From contig JBJMQS010000053.1 in the NCBI GenBank assembly GCA_045802605.1, positions 269,963 to 333,962 of the forward strand: a stretch of 64,000 nt of DNA, read 5' to 3'. Position 1 is the first letter of the stretch. The number at the start of each line of letters is the position of its first letter. The position numbers were made by a program, and so were the translations under genes. Of the stretch, positions 24,355-37,411 are shown one piece after another. The notes below the pieces were generated by a model. The model had not been told where the DNA came from. It did not search any database and saw nothing but the letters and a program-made list of their open reading frames with translations. The stretch comes from JBJMQS01 sp045802605. Lineage in GTDB: Bacteria > Planctomycetota > Planctomycetia > Gemmatales > Gemmataceae.

Positions 24355-26475
24355 CTACTTTGTCGGCGGAGACCCGACGACTTCACCGAGTTTTTCGAGG
24401 TCGACCGGCTTGACAAGATGGTGATCGAAGCCCGCCTCTCTAGATTGGCTCATATCGAGGTCGGTGCCGTAGCCAGTGACGGCGACCAGGAGCGCGCGCT
24501 GAGTCTTCGCTTTGCTGCGCAGACGGCGAGCCACTTCGTAGCCGTGCATCCGCGGCAAGCCGATATCCAACACGACCACATCGGGGCAAAACTCTTCTGA
24601 CAGCTCAAGAGCCGATATACCGTCGTGCGTTGAGCGCACCTCGTGGCCCTGCAAACGCAAAAGAATGGCCAAGCTCTCGGCGCCATCGACATTGTCATCG
24701 ACAATCAAAATGCGTTTGCACTGCGAGCCGGCCTCGCTCGCGGTATGGGCATTGTTGGCGACCTGTGGTGATTCCGATTGGGCCAACAAGGGGATGCGAA
24801 CAGTGAATTGGCTCCCGGAGCCTAGCCCCTTACTCATCGCTTGCGTGGTGCCGCCGTGCATCTCGACGATGCGCTGCACGAGCGTCAGGCCAATCCCGAG
24901 ACCGCCTTCGGAGCGATCGATCGCGCGGTCCACTTGGGTGAACAACTCGAAGATGGCTTCCAACATCTCCGTTGGAATGCCGATACCTTCGTCCTCGACC
25001 CGAATGACGGCAAACCCGGCTTCCGCGGTTGCGGAAAGATGAATCTTGCCCTCTTGCTCAGAGTACTTGGCCGCGTTGTTGAGCAGGTTGTTGATGACCT
25101 GTTCGAGACGATTGGCATCGCCATTGACCCAAAGCAGATTGTCCGGCACATCCACGCGTAGCTGATGGCCGCGGGCGTCGATCTGCGAAAGGCTGGATTC
25201 GACGGCGTCGGCGACCACTCGCGCCAGATCGACCGGTTCCATCTGCAAGCGAATCTTGCCCTGGGTGATGCGGGAAATATCGAGCAGATCGTCAACCAGG
25301 CGGACCATGTGGCGGACTTGTCGGTCAATCAGCCCGCACGCCCAGCTCGACCGTTTGGGATCTTCGACATTGAGCCTCAGCAGTTCGACGGCATTGCGGA
25401 TGGGCGCTAACGGGTTTCGCAACTCATGAGCGAGCATCGAGAGAAAATCGTTTTTCTGGCGATCCGCCTCACGAACGTCTTGGTACAGGCGCGAATTGTC
25501 GAGCGCCACCGCGGCACGCGAGGCGAAGTTTTGCGCCACCGCGATCTCCGCCGAAGTGAAGCTACGGCCCGACGCTTTCCGCGAGAAGAGAACGGCTGCA
25601 AAAGTCCGGCAGCGCGCCCGCAACGGCAACACGATTTCGCGCGGCTCAACTTCGTACGCCAATGGCGTAATCAGATCCGGCGCGTTCGCCGCGAAAGCAC
25701 GTTGGACGGACACGCGTTGTTCATCGGTAAATGAAGTGGCCGTCGGCTCTGCCGCGCGTACGTCTTCGCCCGATTTTCCGGAGATGACTCGCCATCCGCC
25801 GTTTGGGCCCTCAGCCAGTACGAGCGTGGCTTCATCGCACAAAAACGGCACCGGCAATTGCACCACGTCGCGCAATGTGGTGTTGTAATCGAGTGAGTTG
25901 CCCATCACTGAGCCGACTCGCGCCAGAAAGCTCAGCACCCGGTTCGATTCTTCCGCAGCGGTGCGTTTGGTGCGCTCCTCGGCCAGAGCGATCCGCTCTT
26001 CGACCTGCTTTTGCACTTGCTGCGACATGCGAAACAGATCGACGAACACCTTGACCTTGGCCCGCAGGATTTCCGGAACGACCGGCGTGAGTATGAAATC
26101 GACGGCACCGAGAGCATAGCCCTCGTTGGTGCGCATCTCATCGGCGAACGCCGTCATGAAAATGATTGGCGTATGACACGATTGCTTGCGCTTGCGAATG
26201 TAGTCAGCCGTTTCGAACCCATCCATGCCCGGCATATTCACGTCAAGCAAAATCACCGCAAATTCATCGCGCAAGATGTGGCGAAGTGCGTCTTGACCGG
26301 AGCGCGCGGTCGTTAGATCGAGGTTGAGGTCCTCCAAGATCGCTTGGTATGCCAAGAGCTTTTCCGGAAGGTCATCGACGAGCAAGACCTTTGTTTTCTG
26401 AACGTCGGTCATAGACTCATCACGTTCCGCCACCTGATCATCCAACCAGTTATGTCGCGTCAAAACCGTTTCCAT
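24355..26475 (-). CDS. hybrid sensor histidine kinase (REC-GAF-HisKA-HATPase-REC)
   Basis: The domain order in 706 residues is a receiver at 27-150 (VLLVDD; phospho-Asp in ILLDVNMPG near 80), a coiled linker, and a GAF-like sensor at 185-335. HisKA follows with the phospho-His in MLAHELRNPLAP (about 350), then HATPase_c with N box NLLNNAAKYSE (about 468) and GGLGIGL (about 525). A second receiver at 585-700 has Asp in VVLDIGLPRMHG near 637. There are no membrane segments, so it is a cytosolic relay kinase. It starts 14 nt after the giant HAMP kinase, forming an operon and probably one phosphorelay. Confidence 0.93.
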   Translation of the reverse strand: METVLTRHNWLDDQVAERDESMTDVQKTKVLLVDDLPEKLLAYQAILEDLNLDLTTARSGQDALRHILRDEFAVILLDVNMPGMDGFETADYIRKRKQSCHTPIIFMTAFADEMRTNEGYALGAVDFILTPVVPEILRAKVKVFVDLFRMSQQVQKQVEERIALAEERTKRTAAEESNRVLSFLARVGSVMGNSLDYNTTLRDVVQLPVPFLCDEATLVLAEGPNGGWRVISGKSGEDVRAAEPTATSFTDEQRVSVQRAFAANAPDLITPLAYEVEPREIVLPLRARCRTFAAVLFSRKASGRSFTSAEIAVAQNFASRAAVALDNSRLYQDVREADRQKNDFLSMLAHELRNPLAPIRNAVELLRLNVEDPKRSSWACGLIDRQVRHMVRLVDDLLDISRITQGKIRLQMEPVDLARVVADAVESSLSQIDARGHQLRVDVPDNLLWVNGDANRLEQVINNLLNNAAKYSEQEGKIHLSATAEAGFAVIRVEDEGIGIPTEMLEAIFELFTQVDRAIDRSEGGLGIGLTLVQRIVEMHGGTTQAMSKGLGSGSQFTVRIPLLAQSESPQVANNAHTASEAGSQCKRILIVDDNVDGAESLAILLRLQGHEVRSTHDGISALELSEEFCPDVVVLDIGLPRMHGYEVARRLRSKAKTQRALLVAVTGYGTDLDMSQSREAGFDHHLVKPVDLEKLGEVVGSPPTK

Positions 26476-26489
26476 TTTTTAGCCCCAGC

Positions 26490-32810
<6,321 letters not shown>

Positions 32811-33108
32811 GGGTCAATCTCCGTTTGAGATGAAGCCTGCTCACTGCTCCGCAGTGAAAGTTCCAATTTTGAAGTAAAGCGTTCCTGCGACCCGGCCTCG
32901 GGCCGAACCTCGGAACAGACGGGAAAGTCGAACGGCGAACCACACGCAACTACCTGCCTATCCATGGCTTACGTCGGATGACAGCGGATTTTCCACCGGG
33001 TTGCGGCCCTCGGTGGGGGAATCCGTTGGCATCCGTACTGCTTGTCCTTCATTGCTGCGGGCGCAATTCATTGCAACTCTTGGGCCGACAACGTGCTGGG
33101 ATAAGATG
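32811..33108. other. intergenic region upstream of the giant kinase
   Basis: About 300 bp without a convincing gene. The open frames here overlap each other and have no family character. It should hold the promoter of the two-kinase operon. An imperfect stem (GCGGATTTTCCACCG with CGGTGGGGGAATCCG, about 32980-33024) is visible. The right end is the target duplication of the inserted element. Confidence 0.4.
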
Positions 33109-33131
33109 GGTAGTGTCCTAATTTGAAATTC
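33109..33131 (+). repeat. left terminal inverted repeat
   Basis: Exact complement of 34972-34994. The stop codon (TAG) of the 70-aa passenger gene lies inside it. Confidence 0.9.
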
Positions 33132-33330
33132 GCGGGTGCGATCCTGCACCGCGAGCCAATTTGTTGACACGCTCAAGCGCGGTCATTGCTTCCGAAATGG
33201 CGTTCTGAATTTCGACGTTCGAGTGGGCCAAACGCTTGCGACTGGCGGCTAATTTTTCTAAGGCACGCCGGGAACCCGCGACTAGAAGCTTCGCGCCCTC
33301 AATCAGCCTGTCTTGCTCAGCGTCTGCCAT
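33118..33330 (-). CDS. passenger gene, helical 70-aa protein
   Basis: A short helical protein, Ala/Leu/Arg-rich (MADAEQDRLIEGAKLLVAGS, then RRALEKLAASRKRL), probably a coiled coil. It begins 2 nt after the preceding gene and its stop codon lies inside the left inverted repeat, so the reading frame has adapted to the element end. I recognise no family. The close spacing suggests it acts with the 78-aa partner. Confidence 0.5.
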   Translation of the reverse strand: MADAEQDRLIEGAKLLVAGSRRALEKLAASRKRLAHSNVEIQNAISEAMTALERVNKLARGAGSHPRISN

Positions 33331-33332
33331 TC

Positions 33333-33569
33333 CTATTTGTCCGCAGACGGAAAATGCGGTCGTGGCAATCCAAATTGGGTTAGTGAAGTTTCAACGCTTT
33401 GAGATCCAACAGAGACGACCTCGAATAGCGTCTCGCTTCTTTCACCCTTCAGTATGGCCGTATGAATGCCATGCTCTTGGAGACGGGCCTGTAATTCTTC
33501 GGCTCGGGCGGACTCCACTTCGATTATGACGCGGTTGCCTTGGTGCATTACGGTGGGTGAGTGAGCCAT
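33333..33569 (-). CDS. passenger gene, 78-aa hypothetical protein
   Basis: A small alpha/beta protein (NRVIIEVESARAEELQARLQ, then EHGIHTAILKGERSETLFEVVSVGS) whose strand-helix-strand pattern resembles an ACT/ferredoxin-like half domain. The ATG at 33569 has AGGG about 9 nt upstream and was chosen over a longer open frame (to 33650) whose extra residues are poor coding sequence. It is followed at once by the 70-aa gene. The function is unknown. Confidence 0.55.
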   Translation of the reverse strand: MAHSPTVMHQGNRVIIEVESARAEELQARLQEHGIHTAILKGERSETLFEVVSVGSQSVETSLTQFGLPRPHFPSADK

Positions 33570-33662
33570 AAACAAATCCCTGCCAAGGCTGACCCGCAAT
33601 TTTAACGCCGTTCGGGTGCGGTTGTCGCATCGACCAGGGAGCGGGGGCAAGAAAAAAAGATA

Positions 33663-33691
33663 TTGTTTTACAACAAATACTGACCTATACT
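33663..33691 (+). promoter_or_regulatory. sigma70-type promoter for leaderless RHH-like gene
   Basis: TTGTTT (33663-33668) and TATACT (33686-33691) are spaced 17 bp. The expected start of transcription falls at or within a base or two of the ATG at 33698, so the mRNA would be leaderless. No ribosome-binding site is seen upstream of that ATG, which agrees. Confidence 0.5.
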
Positions 33692-33697
33692 CTTGGC

Positions 33698-33937
33698 ATG
33701 GGCAAGAAGCGCCGCCCCGGTCGTCCGAAGCTTGCGAAGGGAGCGGCCAAAGGGCAGATTTTGAACGTAAGGCTCTCGAAAGCTGAATACCGGCAGGTAG
33801 TGAATGAAGCGGTCACGGCAGGCGTAAAAACGTCTGAGTGGGTGCGGCTCCAATTGCTTGGCCCGCCCAAATTAGATAAGATTTCAGTGCCCGGATCGGA
33901 AGGTACGGGAATCGAACCCCACGGGGATGAGCCGTGA
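33698..33937 (+). CDS. ribbon-helix-helix-like small protein
   Basis: This 79-aa protein has a basic N-terminus (MGKKRRPGRPKLAKGAAKGQ), a beta strand (ILNVRLSKAEYRQVV) and two helices (NEAVTAGVKTSEWVRLQLLG). This is the layout of Arc/MetJ, CopG and MobC-type DNA-binding proteins. It may be an autoregulator of the cassette or the remains of a mobilisation protein. A good promoter lies directly upstream and a terminator-like hairpin downstream, so it is an independent unit inside the element. Confidence 0.65.
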   Translation: MGKKRRPGRPKLAKGAAKGQILNVRLSKAEYRQVVNEAVTAGVKTSEWVRLQLLGPPKLDKISVPGSEGTGIEPHGDEP

Positions 33938-34002
33938 TCTAGGGGTGTAGGGCCCCATTAAGCCGCCAGAACTTGATGTACCTTCCCGCAAGGGAGGACC
34001 TC

Positions 34003-34042
34003 CCACCTGTCCGGTGCTTCTTGTCGAAAATCGGACGGGTGG
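34003..34042 (+). terminator. terminator-like hairpin after the RHH-like gene
   Basis: Eleven-base arms (34003-34013 and 34032-34042, CCACCTGTCCG) pair with one mismatch. On the plus strand they are followed by TGTCTTTTAT. Confidence 0.5.
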
Positions 34043-34112
34043 TGTCTTTTATATCTTTGCGCTGCACAGGCTCGGTCCGGCACCTGCCGCGCTTGGTTGT
34101 ACTACCATGACT

Positions 34113-34580
34113 TTATGGCCCGTTCGGGTCCTCTCCGGGGTCCAATAACTCCACATACCTCGTAAGCCGCAGCCAAAGCGCTTTGGACAGCGGGTTAGGA
34201 GTCTCTAACAACACGGTCCCACCGGCTTCGGTGTAGGCCCATGTATTAACGTCGGCCTTGCTTGTTCGCACGACCGCTATCCCACGGTTCGGTTGAGGTG
34301 AACTACCCAGCATTTCGTCGGCCGGCGCAGGCGGCAACGCCAGCGACTCAGTTGGCCCCGAAGTGGCGCGCCCTCCGCCATGCAGTGAAGCTGAATAACG
34401 AAGAAACCCGCTGGTATCGAGCACTTCAAGGTCGGCAGCACTGCTGACAAATAATTGGGCCACTCGCGCGGCCCAACTCTTGGGGGCCTGCTTTTCGCGC
34501 AGAAGTATATTCGCGAGGATGCTTGTGCTTGGAAGCCTGTTTCCGTCGAATCGCTGTATTAAGAGTCCTAAAAACTCAAA
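34113..34580 (-). pseudogene. 5'-truncated passenger gene remnant
   Basis: The frame is open from 34580, just after a TGA, to a stop at 34113, but the only possible start is an internal GTG at 34463. The sequence upstream of that GTG is clearly protein-like (FEFLGLLIQRFDGNRLPSTS, then ILANILLREKQAPKSWAARV). Together with AQLFVSSAADLEVLD it recalls the C-terminal half of a family of small HTH-like proteins (PS-x-E-x-L...A...F...) common in bacteria with accessory DNA. The N-terminal half has been lost, its place being taken by the neighbouring plus-strand gene. The family match is from memory and moderate. Confidence 0.5.
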
Positions 34581-34906
34581 TCAAGTACCACGTAGAATTG
34601 TGCGCTTCAGTGGATGGTAAGGCGGCGAGCCTCCAAGCCTGCCTGAATGACGGCAAAGAAATCATCAAGGACTTGTCGGTTCGTTGTGGCCAATTAGAGG
34701 AATCAGTTAAGGTCCTAGGGTGGATGTCCACCTGGGGCGGTGCCATGAGCGCTCTCGGCGGCGTCGCTATCAGCGCCGCTGGCGCACTTCCCAACCTGAC
34801 CGATCAACAAAAGTGGATATTGACCGGAGGAGGCACTAGCATGGCAATCTGTGGCGTAACGCTACTCATCACTGCGAATCGTATCAGACCAAAACCAAAG
34901 ACATGA
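34523..34906 (+). CDS. passenger gene, small membrane protein
   Basis: The protein has a helical, Cys-containing N-terminal part (GKAASLQACLNDGKEIIKDL, then SVRCGQLEESVKVL) and two hydrophobic spans near the C-terminus (WGGAMSALGGVAISAAGAL and WILTGGGTSMAICGVTLLITA). It should be a two-span inner-membrane protein. The TTG start listed is uncertain, and the first ~30 residues overlap the opposite-strand remnant, so a later start is likely. A coiled-coil plus two spans is a plan shared by holin-like and effector-like membrane proteins, but nothing here proves such a role. Confidence 0.5.
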   Translation: MCLEACFRRIAVLRVLKTQIKYHVELCASVDGKAASLQACLNDGKEIIKDLSVRCGQLEESVKVLGWMSTWGGAMSALGGVAISAAGALPNLTDQQKWILTGGGTSMAICGVTLLITANRIRPKPKT

Positions 34907-34971
34907 GTTAGAATCTAGGGGCAGTTTCGACGCGTTCCCCTAGCACGTTCCACGCCAAACCCGTTGAAGCG

Positions 34972-34994
34972 GAATTTCAAATTAGGACACTACC
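34972..34994 (-). repeat. right terminal inverted repeat
   Basis: Exact complement of 33109-33131. The duplicated target ATAAGATG follows at 34995-35002. Confidence 0.9.
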
Positions 34995-35038
34995 ATAAGA
35001 TGAGATGGGACCGTCCGAGGACCTCGCAGGGAGAAATC

Positions 35039-35248
35039 ATGGAGCCTGAAGACGCCCAGGAAACGGCCCAGCGAGACCAGCTTTGGGCTAGCCTCCGAGG
35101 ATTGCGGCCCGCGATTGAGAAACTCGCGATCGGCACTTTGAAGGCTGGCGAGCGTCATGACCAACTCGCCCAAGTCTTGGCGCGGGTGGTCATCGCGGAG
35201 CTCGATTTTCGCGAGCGTAAATTTACTCCTGACCAACAAGCTGATTAA
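35039..35248 (+). CDS. small helical protein coupled to PhoR-like kinase
   Basis: This 69-aa acidic helical protein (MEPEDAQETAQRDQLWASLR, ending ERKFTPDQQAD) has GGGAG 7 nt before its ATG. Its stop codon shares one base with the ATG of the sensor kinase (TAATG), so translation is coupled. It is soluble, with no known domain. The position suggests a small partner of the two-component system. The element at 33109-34994 inserted 36 bp upstream of this ATG, probably into its promoter region. Confidence 0.55.
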   Translation: MEPEDAQETAQRDQLWASLRGLRPAIEKLAIGTLKAGERHDQLAQVLARVVIAELDFRERKFTPDQQAD

Positions 35249-36627
35249 TGACATCTCGATTGGCTCTACTTCGATCGATCGCGCTCTTCGCGGGGCTGGG
35301 CATTGTCTGTGCGATTTTTGCCGCCAGCTACGGAATGCTGCCGGCCATCATCGTTGCGGCCGCTCTGTCGCCCTTGGCCGCTTGGTGGACGACGGCACGC
35401 GCCGCCCAATCAACCGGAGAAGTTTTTCACGCCGTGAACCGGCTGAAGGCTGGCGACCATGCGATCCGATTTTTTCCTGGCCAGATCGATGACGCAGAAC
35501 TGGCCCGAGCGTTCAACGAGTTATCCGAACAGCTCGAAGCCGAAAAACAACGATTGCGCCACGATCGCGAACAGTTGCAGATGATCCTGACCGCGATGGA
35601 AGAAGGCGTGTTGGCCATCGACGCCAACGAGTGCGTTCTTTTTGCCAACGCGCGAGCGCGGGATTTGTTGCAGCTTCCCGAGACATGCGCGGGTCGCAAA
35701 TTCTGGGAGCTGTTCCGTCAGCGCGATGTCCCGCCGCTCATCAAGCGCGCATTGGGGGGCGAGAGTCCTTGCCAACTGGACCTAGAGCTTGCCGGCACGC
35801 AGCAGCGCCATGTCACGGTGCGTGCCGCGAGTTTGTCGAACTCATCATCACGAGGCGTCGTGCTGGTTCTTCACGACATCACGGAACTCAAACGACTGGA
35901 GCGAGTGCGGCAAGAATTTGTCACCAACGTTTCGCATGAGTTGAAGACGCCGCTGACGGTCATCTCCGCGTGTGCTGAGACGTTGCTCGACGGTGCGGGC
36001 GAGGAGCCGGCCCGCCGCAGCCAATTCTTGGAACGGATTAGCGATCAAACACGGCGATTGAACGACCTCATCCTCGATCTGTTGACGCTGGGCCGGTTGG
36101 AATCGACGATGCCGCCGGTGGAAATGCAGAGTGTGGAACTCGATGCGATTATCCAGGAATGCGTCGATCGATACCGCGCTCTCGCCGCCGCGAAAGAAGT
36201 GACGTTGCACGCGGGCACATTACAGGAACCCACAGAAGCTTGGGCCGACCCAGAGGCCGTCCGCCAGATCTTGGACAATCTGCTGGATAATGCCGTGAAA
36301 TACACGGAAGCGGGCGGCCGCATCGACCTTGGATGTCGAGGCGATGGAGATACGGTCCTCATTGAAGTCGCCGACACAGGCGTCGGTATTCCAGCCAAAG
36401 ACTTGGCACGAGTGTTTGAGCGTTTTTACCGGGTGGATAAAGCGCGTTCGCGCGAGTTGGGCGGCACGGGGCTTGGACTAGCGATTGTCAAGCACCAGGC
36501 GCTGGCGATGCATGGATCGGTTTCCGTCAAAAGCCAAGTCGGGCAAGGATCGGTTTTTACAGTGCGATTGCAACGAAGTGCCGCGGCTTCACAGGATCTT
36601 CACACCCGCAGCTTGATCGATTCCTAA
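35248..36627 (+). CDS. PhoR-like membrane sensor histidine kinase
   Basis: This 459-aa kinase has two N-terminal membrane spans (SIALFAGLGIVCAIFAAS and GMLPAIIVAAALSPLAA) and almost no periplasmic loop. A HAMP-like segment and a PAS domain (about 105-210, AMEEGVLAIDANECVLFANA) follow. HisKA has the phospho-His in NVSHELKTPLTV (about 231), and HATPase_c has ILDNLLDNAVKYTE, ADTGVGIPAK and GGTGLGLAIV boxes. This is the PhoR/WalK plan. The paired regulator starts 12 nt downstream. Phosphate sensing is suggested by the architecture and the nearby polyphosphate genes, but is not proven. Confidence 0.92.
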   Translation: MTSRLALLRSIALFAGLGIVCAIFAASYGMLPAIIVAAALSPLAAWWTTARAAQSTGEVFHAVNRLKAGDHAIRFFPGQIDDAELARAFNELSEQLEAEKQRLRHDREQLQMILTAMEEGVLAIDANECVLFANARARDLLQLPETCAGRKFWELFRQRDVPPLIKRALGGESPCQLDLELAGTQQRHVTVRAASLSNSSSRGVVLVLHDITELKRLERVRQEFVTNVSHELKTPLTVISACAETLLDGAGEEPARRSQFLERISDQTRRLNDLILDLLTLGRLESTMPPVEMQSVELDAIIQECVDRYRALAAAKEVTLHAGTLQEPTEAWADPEAVRQILDNLLDNAVKYTEAGGRIDLGCRGDGDTVLIEVADTGVGIPAKDLARVFERFYRVDKARSRELGGTGLGLAIVKHQALAMHGSVSVKSQVGQGSVFTVRLQRSAAASQDLHTRSLIDS

Positions 36628-36639
36628 ATCGTCCGCGTT

Positions 36640-37320
36640 ATGGGTAAGACTCGCGTTTTGGTGATCGAAGATGAACGTGCCCTCGCTGAGGTTGTCACAT
36701 ACAACCTCGAGCGCGAGGGGTACGAAGTCGCGACCGCGCATGATGGTCACGACGGCCTGCGCAAGGCGACCCTGTTACCCGATCTGATAATCCTCGACTT
36801 GATGCTCCCGGGCGTGGGCGGAATCGAAATCTGTCGCTCACTGCGGGCCGGCGAACACACGCGGCGAATCCCAATCTTGATGCTCACCGCCAAAGCTGAG
36901 GAAGCGGACCAAATTGTGGGCTTTGCCGTCGGGGCAGACGATTACGTCACCAAGCCGTTCAGTGTCAAAGTGGTCATGCAGCGCGTGCGCGCCCTGATTC
37001 GGCGGCGCGAAGAAGAAACCAGTCATGACGTTGTCACGGAACATCTCGGCGTGCGCCTGGATCGTGAGCGGCACCGCGCCTTCGTGAAGCAAAAGCCGGT
37101 GGAGTTGACGCCCACCGAATTTCGTTTGCTCGATACACTTTTGCGCCAACCCGGCCGTGCTTTCACTCGGCGCGACTTGATGGAAGCGGCCGTCGGCAGC
37201 GGTGTATTCGTCCTCGAACGGACCATCGACGTGCATATCAAATCACTGCGGCGCAAGATGGGCCCAGCCGGGGATTATGTCGAAACGGTGCGCAGCGTGG
37301 GGTACCGGTTCAAAGAGTGA
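36640..37320 (+). CDS. PhoB/OmpR-family response regulator
   Basis: This 226-aa protein has a receiver (1-120; DE in VIEDERAL, phospho-Asp in LIILDLMLPG, Thr in MLTAKAE, Lys in VTKPFS). The OmpR/PhoB winged helix follows at 130-225 (ELTPTEFRLLDTLLRQPGRA, then RTIDVHIKSLRRKMG, then VRSVGYRFKE). It is the cognate regulator of the kinase just upstream. The kinase-first gene order is the reverse of the E. coli phoBR order. Confidence 0.95.
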   Translation: MGKTRVLVIEDERALAEVVTYNLEREGYEVATAHDGHDGLRKATLLPDLIILDLMLPGVGGIEICRSLRAGEHTRRIPILMLTAKAEEADQIVGFAVGADDYVTKPFSVKVVMQRVRALIRRREEETSHDVVTEHLGVRLDRERHRAFVKQKPVELTPTEFRLLDTLLRQPGRAFTRRDLMEAAVGSGVFVLERTIDVHIKSLRRKMGPAGDYVETVRSVGYRFKE

Positions 37321-37411
37321 TTTGCTCAAATCCAGCCCTAAAAAAGGCGTCGATTTGCTTCCACATCTGAGTTGAGCTACCATCAGCGCACGCGTTCAAT
37401 GATCGTCCTGA

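Larger units (their letters stand above)
33109..34994. mobile_element. 1886-bp transposase-less element with 23-bp TIRs (mobile insertion cassette)
   Basis: The ends are perfect 23-bp inverted repeats (33109-33131 and 34972-34994) beginning GGTAGTGTCCTAA. The octamer ATAAGATG is directly repeated immediately outside (33101-33108 and 34995-35002), a textbook target-site duplication. There is no transposase inside, only small passenger genes on both strands. An 8-bp duplication and a GGTAGTGTC-type end fit what I recall of IS1595-family elements, whose non-autonomous relatives with passengers are called mobile insertion cassettes. The family assignment is inference; the mobile nature is directly visible. 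It lies between the giant kinase promoter region and the small gene upstream of the PhoR-like kinase. Confidence 0.85.
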
